A DNA stretch of 64,000 bases from Silene latifolia (GCF_048544455.1 NC_133526.1:450001-514000), one strand, 5' to 3'. Shown: positions 12,152 to 24,540, counted from the first letter of the stretch. Notes: generated by a model not told the origin, from the sequence alone. Program-made: numbers and translations.

Positions 12152-12400
12152 ATTTTTAATCACAGGGGTATGGTTGATAATCAATTTCGCTTTATTTAAT
12201 CTAATCTGAAGGGCAACGAACGATGAATCTTTAGGATCAATACGAGTCATATCCACATTGAACTTAATATCAAGGTTTAAAGCTACAGAGTTTAAACATA
12301 GCAGCAAATTTGAAATGTAGGATTTGGTATCAGGGTTCACGAGCAAACAAACAAGATAGATAAAATCGCTTAATACAAACCATCTAAGCTTAGCTAACAT
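11999..12400 (-). CDS. Chimeric open frame: hydrophobic leader joined to a 2-ODD C-terminus
   Basis: An open frame of 133 residues on the minus strand. Residues 1-21 (MLAKLRWFVLSDFIYLVCLLV) look like a signal peptide or anchor. The middle (about 25-84) is not recognised; it contains NLDIKFNVDMTRIDP and LIINHTPVIKNC. From RTTSAYFIEP to the end (RAAFIE) it equals the last exon of gene 2. The join is at about 12151, exactly where copies A and B diverge, so the frame was made by rearrangement. It lacks the 2-ODD iron ligands and cannot be an oxygenase. It may be an accident that happens to stay open. Confidence 0.35.
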   Translation of the reverse strand: MLAKLRWFVLSDFIYLVCLLVNPDTKSYISNLLLCLNSVALNLDIKFNVDMTRIDPKDSSFVALQIRLNKAKLIINHTPVIKNCRTTSAYFIEPRKECFIEPAKAVLSAENPSNYKGVLYKELVKITRAAFIE

Positions 12401-12905
12401 TGATATTTGAACAATCAATTATCAATCATACTTGCATTTACATTTCACTCAATTTTACAAAACTGTCTACAAATTCAATAGATCAAACAAACATTCAAAA
12501 AACGCTGTTGTACAGTGAATTGAAAAACAAAAGTCCACACAATTCGGTGCGACATTTCATCAAACAATTGGCGAGCATTACAGAAATCGGAACAAAAACA
12601 GTGTGAATTCAATGTAACGAATATATTGTGAATGACTGGTACAAGTTACAAGAATTATTGGCAAAGAATTTATTCGCGTAATTGACATAAAGAAGACGAT
12701 GACGAAGAATAAGAACAAAAGGACATCATACCTGAATGAGACGCCATATTTACGGCACAATGGAGATGAAGAGACGGAATTGTGAATTATGATGCTTTGC
12801 ATCTGATTCTCTGATAAAAGTGACCTCCGATCCATCCCCTATAAATAAACTCACTCCAATACATTAATTAAATCCATAAATTTAGCAAAAAATAATTGAA
12901 AATAA
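12335..12905. repeat. Duplicate of the gene 1 upstream region
   Basis: Matches 615-1351: ttcacgagcaaacaaacaag, the caaacaaacattcaaaaaa spacer, the cattacagaaatcg stretch and the promoter block follow in the same order. It leads into the broken 2-ODD copy at 12921. Confidence 0.8.
12619..12887 (+). promoter_or_regulatory. Promoter block copy 2, before the broken 2-ODD copy
   Basis: About 97% identical by eye to the block at 13356-13625. Carries ctataaataaactcac at about 12839-12854, some 70 bp before the ATG at 12921. Confidence 0.65.
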
Positions 12906-12920
12906 TTTCTAGTCCAAAAA

Positions 12921-13355
12921 ATGTTACGAAAAACAAACGGTGTTGTTTTTCCACCCGACTATGTAATACTACAACATGAAAGAATTGAAAATAATTTCTT
13001 TGTCTTCCCACCGTCTCACTTATCCGCAGTTGACCTAACGAGAATGCATTTACCTAAACATCCTGATAGAATCGGTGGAAAGCTTATCGAGATGGCACGT
13101 TATGGCATGTTTTATGTATGTTCTAATATTTCTTCCCAAATTTTCTTCTTATAGATTGTTTCTTGACAATATATATATATATTTTAATAGATTATGTTTA
13201 ATCTAATAATTTGTTTTTTTTTGTTTTAAATTTATGTAATTTCAAGATCACCAGCCATGGAATCAGAGATAGAGTGATGACTAACGCACTCACGGCTACA
13301 AAAATGTTTTTTTTGATTTACCCACTTATAAACTCAAAAGGGAGTGTGAGCGGTA
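12921..13355 (+). pseudogene. Truncated 2-ODD copy (exon 1 and part of exon 2)
   Basis: A close paralogue of gene 1. Exon 1 (12921-13115, 65 codons) reads MLRKTNGVVFPPDYVIL to MARYGMFY and keeps the GTATGT donor. Exon 2 starts at 13247 after TTCAAG with ITSHGIRDRVMTNAL. A run of extra T after MF shifts the frame relative to gene 1, and the exon stops at about 13355 where promoter block 3 begins. The catalytic half is missing, so the copy is dead. Its intron 1 is much shorter than that of gene 1. Confidence 0.85.
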
Positions 13356-13625
13356 TATTGTGAATGGCTGGTACAAGTTACAAGAATTATTGGCAAATAA
13401 TTTATTCGCGTAATTGACATAAAGAAGACGATGACGAAGAATAAGAACAAAAGGACATTATACCTGAATGAGACGCCATATTTACGGCACAATGGAGAAG
13501 AAGAGACGGAATTGTGAATTATGATGCTTTGCATCTGATTCTCTGATAAAGATGACCTCCGATCCATCCCCTATAAATAAACTCACTCCAATACATTAAT
13601 TAAATCCATAAATTTAGCAAAAAAC
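13356..13625 (+). promoter_or_regulatory. Promoter block copy 3, attached to a different leader
   Basis: Third copy of the block, about 97% identical to copy 2, with ctataaataaactcac at about 13572-13587. Homology ends at ttagcaaaaaa (about 13625). What follows (ccttagcttgtgttc...) is not 2-ODD leader but continues, apart from two transposon insertions, to the ATG of the gene at 25746. Confidence 0.65.
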
Positions 13626-13689
13626 AACCTTAGCTTGTGTTCTTACTCCACACTTCACCACAATTTGTAGCAACGAGAAGACAAACAAT

Positions 13690-15013
13690 CAGGGCCGGCT
13701 TTAAGGCGGTACAACCGGTTCAAATGAACAGGGCCCCCAAAATTTTGGGGCCTCATAAAAATAGGAAGAAGAATAAAAAAGAGATAAGTATATTAAGAGG
13801 TGCTAAAATCAGCAGTAGTGTATGGTGGCTAGGGGTGCTAACGAGCCGAGTCGAGCCCGAGCTTGGCCTTGCTCGGCTTGTGCTCAAGAACCAAAACTCG
13901 ATCTCGAGCCGATCTCGAGCTTACCCGAGCTTGTAAAAAATGTGCTCGTTATCAAGCTTGCGAGCTTTAATGCGAGCTCGAGCCAAACTCGAGCTCAAAT
14001 CGAGCATATATATAATTGTTAATTTTTTTGATTTTTTTTTCTTCCGATATTTTCAGTAACAAGGCTCGAAGGTTAAATGTAAAATATTTGACAAATCGGT
14101 GAGACATTTAATATATGTGATATAAAGATATAATCATGATAAAATATTTTTACAAAATATGATCAATATCTTATATAATCATACAACTTCGAGCTGCTCA
14201 CGAGCTTTTCGAGCCGAGCCAGCGTTTGCTCAGCTTGACTCGTTAAGCTCTCGAGCCGAGCCCGAGCTCGAGCCGATCTCACACGAGCCGAGCTTTGACC
14301 GAGCTTTGACCGAGCCGATCTCGAGTTGCTTGCGAGCTGTCTCGTCTCATTAACACCCCTAATGGTGGCTGAGTTGGTATTTTGTTTCTTGCTCAAGTAG
14401 TTAGACTTGCGTTCGACTCGAGGGAGAGTCTCATTTTTGTTTCTTACTTTTTCAATTCTTTTTTTTGTTAGTTAATACATACATACTTTCATTATAAGAT
14501 ATATAAGATATTTTTTTGTTAAAATATGAACACACTTTATCTATGTGCTTGAGTTAATTAAATTTGAAATATATAATTAATCTTATCATTAAAGTTGTCA
14601 ATAAAATAAGAAAAGTAAAGTTGTCAATAAAATAAGAGAAATGCATTACTGAACCGGGTTTCGTAAAAATAAAGTAATGCTAATTCTCTTATAAAGGTAA
14701 ATCGTGACATAAACATAGTAAGGCAAATTTTACAAATTGGAGTAATTATTGTGTGAGACGATCTCATTATATAAAAAACAACTCTTTTTTATTAGCATCA
14801 AAAATATTTTTGTTTTTAAAAGTGGACCTATTCCACAGTGTGAAACCGTTTTATTTTATAATTGACCTTTATTTTTTCGTAAAATTAAAAATTAGTTATC
14901 TCTATAAATGAAAAATCGACCTAAATAATAACAGCGAAATCATAATAAATACTTAAATAGGGCCTGTATGGCAAATTTCAAACAGGGCCACCGAATTCTC
15001 AGAGACGGCCCTG
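13690..15013. mobile_element. hAT-type non-autonomous element (outer)
   Basis: Ends CAGGGCCGGC and GACGGCCCTG are imperfect terminal inverted repeats, flanked by the 8-bp target repeat caaacaat (13682-13689 and 15014-15021), the hAT signature. No transposase frame is present. About 530 bp of its length is the inner MITE at 13830-14361. Confidence 0.85.
13830..14361. mobile_element. hAT MITE nested in the outer element
   Basis: Termini TAGGGGTGCTAACGAG and CTCGTCTCATTAACACCCCTA flanked by the 8-bp repeat atggtggc (13822-13829 and 14362-14369). The ends are packed with CGAGC/GAGCT words around an AT-rich centre. The Arg/Glu/Ser-rich frames inside are a by-product of these words. A truncated relative lies at 33928-34120. 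Confidence 0.88.
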
Positions 15014-15053
15014 CAAACAATTACACTCCTTATCTATTTTCTTCCATTCAAAC

Positions 15054-15629
15054 TGATGGGGCATATTTTGCACCCGCTGACCGAGTCAACACATTGAGCA
15101 AGGTCAAAGTCAAAAGACAGCAAGTCAACGTATTAACAGCCTAACCGACATAGCCCGTCGGTCTGTCACTTGGGTCTCGGTCTCGGCAACTAGCCGACCA
15201 AGAGGCATATCCGCATACTCACATCCAGTCCCCTCGACATGGAGTCAACCAGGCCCGTCGTCCCGGCATGGGTCCCTCGGCCGAGGGTAAGATAGTCTTT
15301 CCACCTGCTAGCCACTTGGCCACTACGTGACAAAAGGTGAAAGTCTATAAATACTCCACTTCTCCCATTGAGAAAAGGATCCCAAAAACTAACCGAAAAT
15401 ATGGTATAAACTCTCTTATCTCTCTACAATATACTTTGCCAAGTTAACACACAACTTAATCTCTTTAAGTTTACTGACTTGAGCGTCGGAGTGAGTACGC
15501 TCGGTACCAAGCCGAGCCCTCAGTTTGTTCATCTTTACAGGAGAGACCGAAAGGAAGAGACAACCAAAAAGACGTCATTCATCAAGCTTACGTGGTCACA
15601 AATCCTGCTCCGGAATTACACCCGGAACA
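15054..15629 (+). repeat. 5' LTR of the Gypsy element
   Basis: 576 bp, TGATGGGG to CGGAACA. Carries a TATA-like tctataaatactcc at about 15342-15356. Confidence 0.92.
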
Positions 15630-15646
15630 ATTGGCGCCGTCTGTAA
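15630..15646 (+). promoter_or_regulatory. Primer-binding site region of the Gypsy element
   Basis: TTGGCGCCGTCTGT directly follows the 5' LTR; TGGCGCC-type sites are usual in Tat and Athila elements. The exact tRNA was not determined. Confidence 0.7.
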
Positions 15647-15699
15647 GGATAGATACTAAAAGCTAGTCACCTCCCTTACAAAAAAAAAAAAAAAAAACC

Positions 15700-17200
15700 C
15701 ACTCAGCAAGCTAAGAAGATGTCAAAGCAACAAGAAATAATTGTGAGGGACGAAACTGCATTCTACCAGGATGACGTGTTCCCTAATTCTGAGATCGGAC
15801 AGTCCCCCACCGGCCGAGTCATTGAGCCGGTGAAGTACGAGATGCCAAGAGAGCCAGAAACACCGCTGCCGACCGGTCAAGTCACTGTCATGGGACATGT
15901 GGTCGATGCGGCCAAATTGAAGCTATTCCTGGACCTGATGGGTGGTACGCCGGTTACCTCTGTCACTACGATAGGGGCGGCAGCGCCTCCACAGGTGACC
16001 AGGGCCCATAAAGTGACTCCGAACAACTTAACCGGAGTAATACAAGGAGCTGGGCATGCTAGGACGCCGGGGGAGCCCGTGGTGCCAGTGGCAGACCAAA
16101 GTCCTTCCCCCACTCGCGGGAGGACAGCGTCGCCGCGGCAACAACGAGGCCCGCCCCGAAGAAATGAAAGAAGTCAGACTCTCCAAATTCGGACAACAAG
16201 AAGCCCTTCCCGCCAGACGGAGAGAAGCCGGACTAAGGTTGCGAGGAGCCGATCGCCGCGAGTCATTCGACACGTGGTCAGACAGCCCCTCAGTGCCTAT
16301 GTCCTCGAAGTCTCTCTCCGCCGACTAAACCGAAGTCGCCGCCCTATCATACAAAGGGGATAGCGACCCAACCGACCATGCCGAGGCTTTCGAGTCGTAC
16401 ATGTCGGTATGGGAGCAGCCTGATGAGGTATGGTGCCGAGTCTTTCCAACGACCCTGCATGGGATGGCCCAGAGTTGGTACAAGGGGCTACCTAATGGCT
16501 CGGTATACTGTTATGCCGACCTAAGGGATAATTTCATAGCCCAGTACGCTTGCAACAAGAGAAGGGCCGTGGAAACATCAGATCTCCTCACTATCCGACA
16601 GGGGGAGGACGAGTCTCTCCGAAGCTACGTGAAGAGATTCGACGCAAAGGTTCAGCAGATCCGAGAGCTGAACAGCGAACTGGCGGCCTTCGCACTGATG
16701 AAAGGCCTCCCGAAAGGCGAGTTCAAAAACGAGCTGATCAAGTGCGAGGACCTCAACCTAGACACCGCCAGAAAGATGGCCGATCGAGCCGTAAAAGTGG
16801 AGGACTATCACAAGACCTGGGTAGGCCACAGTGAATCTGGGCACCCAGAGAGGAAGAGCCGCCGGGACAACGTTGATGAAGGTCGCCGTGACGTGAATAG
16901 GTCACGGCCTGAGAGATTTAATAGGAAACAGACCTCGGCGGGCGCCGGGGGGAGTTCGGGACCATACACCCGAGAAGCGGTGCAATGAGTCTCACCCCCG
17001 GTCAAATCACCGGCCGAGGTCTTTGCCCTAAGCAAGAATGAAGGGCAGAAATGGGCAAGGCCCCCCAAGGCGAGGGGTGACGGCGACCTTAGCCAGTTTT
17101 GCGACTACCACGGCCAAGCCGGCCATAAGACCGACAACTGTCGGCATCTGAGGAACGCCATCGAGGAGCTAATCCGAAAGGGGCCCTCGGCAAGTATGTA
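15700..17200 (+). mobile_element. gag region of the Gypsy element
   Basis: Retrotransposon gag homology includes WCRVFPTTLHGMAQSWYKGL and the later LRSYVKRFDAKVQQIRELN. The N-terminal part is rich in Arg/Ser/Pro. A zinc-knuckle-like CDYHGQAGHKTDNC stretch lies near 17.1 kb. Fossil; not a working gene. Confidence 0.8.
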
Positions 17201-17249
17201 GCTGGAGGCCCGAAAACAAGCTCCGACGGGGCGAATAGAAAATCAGTAT

Positions 17250-17800
17250 TCCAGCGAATGGGAGTGATCCAGGTTGTCATCAGGGGGAACGAGAACGGTG
17301 GGTCAGCTAATGGGCACAAACGACACCTGAATGAGCTATACCAAGCCATCAACTTTGTGCCCAAAACAGCGATCCCCGCTTCCACAATCCCCGATATAAC
17401 CATTGGGAAGAAGGACTACGAGGGAGTCGTCGCTCCGCACAGCGACCCGCTTGTAGTCCACCTAGACATAGCCAACCACTTGGTCAAAAGGTGCCGATTG
17501 ACACAGCGCCTACACAAACATCATGTTCGAGTGCTTTCTCAATCTCGGTGCTCAAGATTGAAGACCCGAGCCCTGCACCAACCCGCTATACTGACTTCTC
17601 CGGGGCGCCTGGTACCCCGGGGTCAATCAGATCGCGGTGATGTTTGGCCAAGCCGATGCGGCCAAGAATGTTTTATATGAGTTCGTGGTCATTGATGGTT
17701 CGTCTGCCTACAATGTTCTCATAGGCCGAGTCACTTTGAGCGAGGCCGATGCAGTAATGTCCATCCGGGCCCTGACATTGATGTATGTCTCGGACCGGGG
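17250..17800 (+). mobile_element. Protease region of the Gypsy element
   Basis: Recognised by ISHEDYEGVVAPHSDPLVV-like sequence (here KKDYEGVVAPHSDPLVVHL) and by VIDGSSAYNVLIGR, typical of the region before the reverse transcriptase in Tat elements. Confidence 0.65.
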
Positions 17801-18049
17801 GGAAGCGCAAAAGCTCGTCTCAAAGGATGAAAGAGACGAAATAGTCAATGTCCAAGTATCTGTCAGGGGGTGCAACATGCAATCCCTCAAAGTGGCGAAA
17901 AAATTAGAGAAAGGGAAGAGCCCATCCTTACAGCAGGAGGGTGATCCGATGCACACCAACGTCGGCATGGTCGAAGGAGCCGAGACCGAGGAAGTGGAAA
18001 TTGACCCAGGGCGCACCGTAACTGTCGGTGTCGGCCTGGAGCCAAAATT

Positions 18050-18830
18050 CAGAGCCGATCTCCTAGACCTGCTGAGGAAGAACAAAGATGTCTTCGCATA
18101 CTCAGCCGCCGAGATGCCAGGCGTGAGCCGGGAGGTGATCGTTCACAAGCTGAACGTACTCTCCACCGCTCGCCCTGTCAAGCAGAAGATGAGGAACTCC
18201 TCGGCCGAGAAAGATGAGGCCATCAAAGTTGAAGTAGACAAACTATTAGAGGCAGGTTTTATCATGCCTTGTACTTACCCTAAGTGGCTAGCCAATGTTG
18301 TAATGGTGAGGAAATCGTCAGGGGCGTGGAGGATGTGTGTTGATTTTACCACTCTTAATAAAGCGTGCCCTAAAGATTGTTATCCCTTGCCTCGAATAGA
18401 TAGTTTAATTGACGCAACGGCAGGCTACACCATGCTAAGCCTGCTAGACGCCTTCTCAGGGTATCTTCAGGTGTTTATGGCCGAAGAAGACATGCCTAAG
18501 TGCGCATTCATCACCGATAACGGCAAATATATGTATAAAATGATGTCGTTCGGTTTGAAGAACGCTGGCGCAACTTACACTAGGCTGGTGGACAAAGTGT
18601 TTCAAGATCAAAAAGGGCGAAACATCGAGGCTTACGTCGACGATGCTATTGTAAAAAGCAAGTCTGACAGCGAGCACTTGGCCGATTTGAGCGAGACATT
18701 TTGTTCACTAAGGAAATATAAAATGAAGCTTAACCCAATGAAATGCAACTTCGGTGTCCGGGCCGGCAAGTTCCTCGGCGTGCTTGTCAGCGCCAGAGGA
18801 ATTGATACCAATCCAGAGAAAGTCTAAGCA
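18050..18830 (+). mobile_element. Reverse transcriptase region of the Gypsy element
   Basis: Blocks WRMCVDFTTLNKACPKDCYP, LSLLDAFSGYLQV, MSFGLKNAGATYTRLVD and YVDDAIVKS identify a Ty3/Gypsy reverse transcriptase of Tat type. Confidence 0.9.
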
Positions 18831-18839
18831 ATACTAGAC

Positions 18840-19925
18840 CTGCCGGAGCCGAGAAATCGAAAAGAGGTTATGATACTGACCGGAAGGATAGCGGCTCTCG
18901 CCCGATTCATCTCTCGGTCGGCCGACAAGAGCACCCCATTCTTTAAAGTGCTAAAGGGGAATAAAGACTTTAGCTGAGGGGAGGAACAGAGCACGGCTTT
19001 CAAGCAACTGAAAGCCCATCTTCTAACTCTCCCGACCCTGTCCAGGCCGACGCTGGGGGAGACGCTATATCTATACTTAGCAGTTACCTCGGCCACGGTC
19101 AGTGCCGTAATCGCCATGGAAGAAAGTAAGCAGTAACACTCAATTTACTTTATCAGCCATACACTGCTGGCCGCCGAAAGAAATTAACCACTGATCGAAA
19201 AAGCAGCCCTCGCCGTAGTCGTTGCCGCAAGGAAGCTGAACCCTACTTCGACGCGCATCCCGTGACGGTCTTAACCGACCAGCCATTGGAGAAAGCGTTA
19301 GAAAAATTCGAAAAATCCGGCAGACTTATCAAATGGGCAGTGGAGCTCTTCGGCTTTGGCATCCAGTACAAGCCGAGGCCTTCGATAAAGGGGTAAGCGC
19401 TTGCAGACTTCCTGGCTGAGTGCACATATCAAGAAGAATCACATCCCGGTGTGTGGAAAGTGTATACCGACGGGTCCTCCACGGCGAACAGCTCAGGAGC
19501 CGGCATCCTTATCACCAGCCCTAACGAGGACGAGTTTGAGTACGCCTTGAAGTTTACCTTCTCGGCCTCAAACAACGAATCCGAATATGAGGCGGTAATA
19601 ACTGTAGTCGAGTTAGCTAGAGCTGCCGGGGCGGAGCATATTGTGTTGAAGACAGATTCACTCCTAGTGACTAATCAAATCAGAGGAGAGTATGAGGCTC
19701 GAGACGATGGAATGGTAAGGTACCTGGAAAGGGTAAAAGCTGACACCGCAAAATTGAAATCTTTCCAAATACAGTGCATCCCCAGGTCTGAGAACAACCG
19801 AGCCGACGCTCTCTCAAAACTTGCCAGTTCAAGCATCAAGAATGTCAGTCGAACCGTGCTGGTGGATATCAAAAATGCTAAAAGCATCACTGAGACCTTC
19901 GGCATGGTGGGCGACATCGAAGCCA
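18840..19925 (+). mobile_element. Two RNase H regions of the Gypsy element
   Basis: The first part (to about 19.4 kb) resembles the usual Gypsy RNase H. The second (about 19450-19925) is the archaeal-type RNase H with VYTDGSSTANSSGAGI, NNESEYEAVI, VLKTDSLLV and NNRADALSKLAS, the hallmark of Tat elements. Confidence 0.85.
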
Positions 19926-19934
19926 AGACGACGT

Positions 19935-21165
19935 GAATGACTCCAATAATGAAATACAAACTAACAAAAGAGTTACCGGAGGACCGCAGTCTCTCACAGA
20001 AGATAAGAAGGATCGCCGCAAGGTACTTGGTATTTGAAGGAAAATTGTACAGAAGGTCCGTAATAAGACCACTCTTGAAATGTGTCGGCCCGGTAGACGC
20101 GAGCTCATACTTGACAGAGATTCACGAAGGCATCCAGGGATATCACATGGGAGCGAGAACGCTAGCCCACAAAGCTCTCCGAGCCGGCTACTTCGGCCTA
20201 CCATGCTTTGAAAGATTCCGGGGCCAAAACCAAGAAGTGCAAGAATTGTCGATGCATGCTCTCGTGTACATGCACCTTCCCGAGACTCATGAATCGGTAC
20301 TTAGTCCCCTACCATTTGCACAATGGGGGATGGATTTATTAGGACCATTTCCGACGGCCTCCGGAGGAAGGAAGTACCTGATCATCGCCGTTGACTACTT
20401 CACCAAATGGGTCGAGGCTGTCGCGGTACCTGCCAAGACCACGGCGGCCGTAAGAAAGGTGATTTGGGAGAACATCATAACTCGTTTTGGGTTACCCCAA
20501 GTCATGATATTTGACCACGGCCGAGAGTTTTGGAGTGACATGGTGATGAACTGGCTGGAAGAGTTCGATATCAAATTCGCATACTCCTCCGTCTGCCACC
20601 CTCGAACAACGCGGGAGGCGGCTAATAAAACAATATTGAACGGGTTGAAAAAGAAGGTTGAAGATCTAAAGGGAAGATGGGCTGATGAACTACCCGGCGT
20701 CCCGTGGTCACTTCAACCACGGAAAAAGAAGCAACAGTGTGCGATCCATTCCACCTAGTCTATGGGTCCGAGGCCGTCACCCGCCAATTGAAGCGGCGGT
20801 GCCGACATTTAGAACGCAAACCTTTGACCCAGTCGAAAATGAGGAAGGCCTGAGAGCCTCCCTAGACCTGGTCGAAGAAAGTCGAGACACGGCACGGTTC
20901 AAATTGGCAGTGTATCAAAACCGAATGAGAAGAGCATACAACCGTAGGGTCCACAAAAGGGACTTAAGAGTAGGAGATCTAGTCCTAAGAAAGTCGGCTG
21001 CAACAAACAAAGGAAACATCCATGGTAAAATGACGGCCAACTGGGAAGGACCCTACAAAGTGGTTGAAGAAATGAGGCCGGGGACATACCGGCTGACAGA
21101 CATGGAGGGAGTGCCTCTAATGAGCCACTGGAACACAGACAACCTTAGAAAATACTTCATATAGC
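19935..21165 (+). mobile_element. Integrase region and tail of the Gypsy element
   Basis: Contains an HH-type N-terminal zinc finger area, the core with QWGMDLLGPFPTASGG, VDYFTKWVEAVAV and a DDE-type fold, and a C-terminal part ending in NWEGPYKVVEEMRPGTYRL and MSHWNTDNLRKYF. No chromodomain is seen, which agrees with Tat. Confidence 0.85.
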
Positions 21166-21289
21166 GGCGGAGGTGTACGAGACCGTTGTGGGCACCCCAA
21201 CGCGTGATTATATCTAATGAAGAGTGATCCAAGTTTCCCATCAAAATGAAGAGTCCCCTCCGTAGTCGTACCAAGGTAGACGCCACGGC

Positions 21290-21830
21290 CAAAGCCGGCG
21301 ATCATCACCGCAATGGCGATTGATACTGCGAAAGCGACCAACATGCTTAGTAGACGCTAGCCGGCAAATCACTACAAATGCAATTGATACTCGCGAAAGC
21401 GACCAACATGCTTAAGAACGTATGAGTACGATTGAGAACGCAAATCGATCGCCCGCCAATCCGGGAGTGGCAGAGGAAGCGATCAATATGTCTATAGATA
21501 CGAACGCTGTCGAGCCGTAACCTCGATTGCATCGGCCAAAGCCGGGAGTGACGGGGAACAACGACCGAACCGCTAACATGTTCACAGCGGCAATTGGGAA
21601 GCGCAAATCTGACCGCCTCGGCTAAGATCGGGAGTGGAGGAGGAAGCGACCGACATGCCAACATGTTTAAAAACGTTTAAGTACAGTTGAGATACGCAAT
21701 CTAACTGCCTCGGCCAGGCCGAAGGTAAAAACGAAAAAGCGCTCAATATGTTAAAAACGTAAGAAGACAACTCAATGGAGAATGAGATCAGAGCCTCGGC
21801 CAAGCCGGAGGCAAATAAACAAAATTTATT
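21290..21830 (+). repeat. Degenerate tandem repeats after the integrase
   Basis: Words such as gaagcgacc(a/g)acatg, cgtttaag/cgtatgag and gcctcggccaagccgg recur every 80-110 bp, about five times. Tandem repeats in this place are known from Retand-like elements. Confidence 0.7.
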
Positions 21831-22099
21831 GAAAAATGTTTACAAGGCAAAACAAAGTCGACGGCCGTCCCCATAGGGATAGCCTAAACACAACCTACCA
21901 AAGCTTATAAAAAAAAAGAAGGTACAACAAAAGGTTACAAACATAAGACTTGAAGCGCCAAAAGGATGGCAGGGAGGAAAGGCTCAATAGTTGGCCCCCG
22001 AACAGCTGAAGCTGTTAGAAGGGCCGGGTGAATTTGGTGACGACCGCCCGTCTCCCTATGCTTGGTGATGCTCGCCACCGGCGGCGAGTAGGGCAAAGA

Positions 22100-24540
22100 T
22101 CACCAACGGTGGGCGGCCCAGAGGAAAGCTTGCGACTTCACTTGCCTTTGCCCTATCGTCTCCTCTCTGGCCTCCTTCACCTTAGCATCCCGGGCCGCCT
22201 TCTCCGCAGCCTCCTGAGCGGCCTTCGCCGCCTTCGCCTCATCCGCGGCCTTGACCTCCGCAGCAGCGGCCTTCTCATTCAGAAGTCGGTCAAACTCTTG
22301 CCACGGGAAGGAGCCTTCAGGAACGAGCTCTTTAATTGCATCCCGGTAGCATCTTGACTTGGTCCCGTGCGGGCACACATGTCGGGGATGATGACGGTCT
22401 TGACGTCTCAATGTCCTTCTCCTCCGAGCAAGGATAGCCTTGGTGTTTTTATGCTCCTTCGCCTCGGCCGAATGCGAGTCTTCCATCTCTCCTTCGCTCA
22501 ACCACGACCTTATAGCCGCCCTCAAATTTGTCTTTCTCCTCCCGCGACTTAGCGGATCGCCCTCCGCACCTTAACCTTGGCTCTCTCGGCTAGGACCGCC
22601 TTCTCGGCGTTCTCCCTAAGCTTTCGCTCGGCGAGGAGTCCTTCATGGCGGCCCGGAAGTCCTCCTTCGACCTCTCGGCCTCCTTCTTAGCGGCAAGCTC
22701 GAGCCTAAGCCGTTCAAGCGCGGGCGCTCGAGCCATGACCTTTTCTTGCTCCATAATATGAGCGCCGCTAGTTCGACCCACTTCACCACCCTCTTGGACA
22801 ACCTTATGCCTTCCGCCGTAAGGCGAGCGGGGAAACCTTCTGGGATGAGGAGTCGACGGTGACATTTCTATCGCCCGTCTGCACAAAAGTTGCTTCTCTA
22901 ATTGCCGTTCGGTGAGAACGACAATGGCGGCGGCGATCTCTACAAAAAATCCAGACAAAGCATCCATGTCAACATTCATCGACATATCAGAAAGCCTGTC
23001 ATCAGGGATGCCTAGGGAACCTGCTAAATCCGAGCCATGGGTTAGATCCGTACCGGTCCTAGACTTCTTGGGCAGAGGGCCGGTTGACCCCTTCTCTATC
23101 CCTGCCTCGGAATGCGGCGAGAAGCAGCGTCTTTTCCTTCCTCTTATTTGAAGGAGGAGGACCCTCCACAACGGTGACCTCCTCTTCAACATCGACGACC
23201 ACCCGCTCCTTTTGGACTACGGGGATTGAAGATTGAGCTGGAGTTGACGCCGTTGCCGCCGTGACGTTGTTTTTGGTCTCCCGGCGCGCACGTTACCGCC
23301 GATCTCCGCTCGAGCCGCCACATCCATCCATCGTCTTCATTGCTCTCTATAATCTCGTCTTTGGGCGATCTACGATCACGTGGCGCGGCCTTAGGATGCA
23401 GCTCAACAACTCTCCTGCCCTGGTCGAGTCCCAACCTTTCTAGGATAGAGACGGAGAGATCCTGGCCGAATCGATCTGCGAGAAACAAAGCACGAGTTAA
23501 GTAAAAGAAGTAAACCGGGGCAAATACAGAAGCATAAAAAGCAAAAGTGGGCCTCACACCGACCCCACTTACCCTGGCCGAGGGCCGGTATGAGGCCGAC
23601 GTGGCAAAGCAGCTCGTCTTGAAGGACGATCTGCGTCGGGGGCATCCATCCTTTCGGCGTGCCATCCTTCTCAGCCTCGAACAGGCTCATTGCCCGCTCT
23701 TCGTCCTCCTTAAGATAGACTTTCTTGGCGTCCATCTTAAGCTTATTCCGGGAGACATATCTACCACGCTCCCCCTGATTCTCACACCGCAAGTTGACGC
23801 GGCTCTGAAAGGACCGGGGCAGTGGATAGTCCTCCGGCACTTCAACATATACCCACCGCCCCTTCCAATCCTTGCAAGATGTCAGCTTGGAAACGGTGAC
23901 GAAACCCGGCTCGGTCTGTATACTATACCACCCCGAGCCGCCTAGGGTAGTCTGCCGAAGATGGTGGAGCCGGCGGAAGAGGTTCACCGTTGGGGCTTCC
24001 CCTTTGAAAATGCATAACCATACAAAGCCAATAATAGTCCTAATGGCCAACGGATGCAGTTGTGCCACGGCGACATTCATGACTTTAATTATGGCAGCAA
24101 CGTGTGCATTAAGAGGAAACTGGAGCCCTTACTCCAGGTGTCTGATGTACACGCCGATACAGCCTTCGGGAGGGCAACAGACTGCCTGATCACCCTTAGG
24201 GACAATTATTCTATACCCCCTGCCGAAGGAGTAATGATCTTCAAAGAGGTCAGGCCCGGAGACAGAGGCGAACTTGTTTGTTCAAACGCGATCAGGATTG
24301 ATCGAGCAGGCGTCGCCGTGCCACGAGAAATGCGGCCTCTTTACATCAGATTGGGTCGCCTCATCATCGTCATCATCAAAACCCTCCAAAAATTTCTCCT
24401 CAATTTCAGGAGAAGGCGACTTGGGACCCCCAAACCCTATCGGGGTGACAACCAGTGGCTCATGTTCATCGGACGCGACGGTTCGCCCCCCGGCAGAGAG
24501 GTACTCTTGGGTTGAGCATCGCGAGAAGACATGGTGACAA
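22100..24540 (-). mobile_element. Antisense gene region of the Gypsy element
   Basis: Homology to the plant family Pfam calls putative gypsy type transposon (PF04195) is seen on the minus strand near 23.7-24.1 kb (AQLHPLAIRTIIGFVWLCIF, WKGRWVYVEVPEDYPLP). Toward its C-terminus (about 22.1-22.9 kb) the product is rich in Ala/Lys/Glu/Arg and likely coiled coil. A promoter-like start near the 3' LTR is expected for this family. Its function in the life cycle is unknown. Fossil; not intact. Confidence 0.8.

Noticed and set aside
13637-14396. Open frames rich in Ser, Arg, Ala and Glu on both strands
   Set aside because: They come from repeated CGAGC/GAGCT words in the hAT MITE, are open on both strands and cross element borders.
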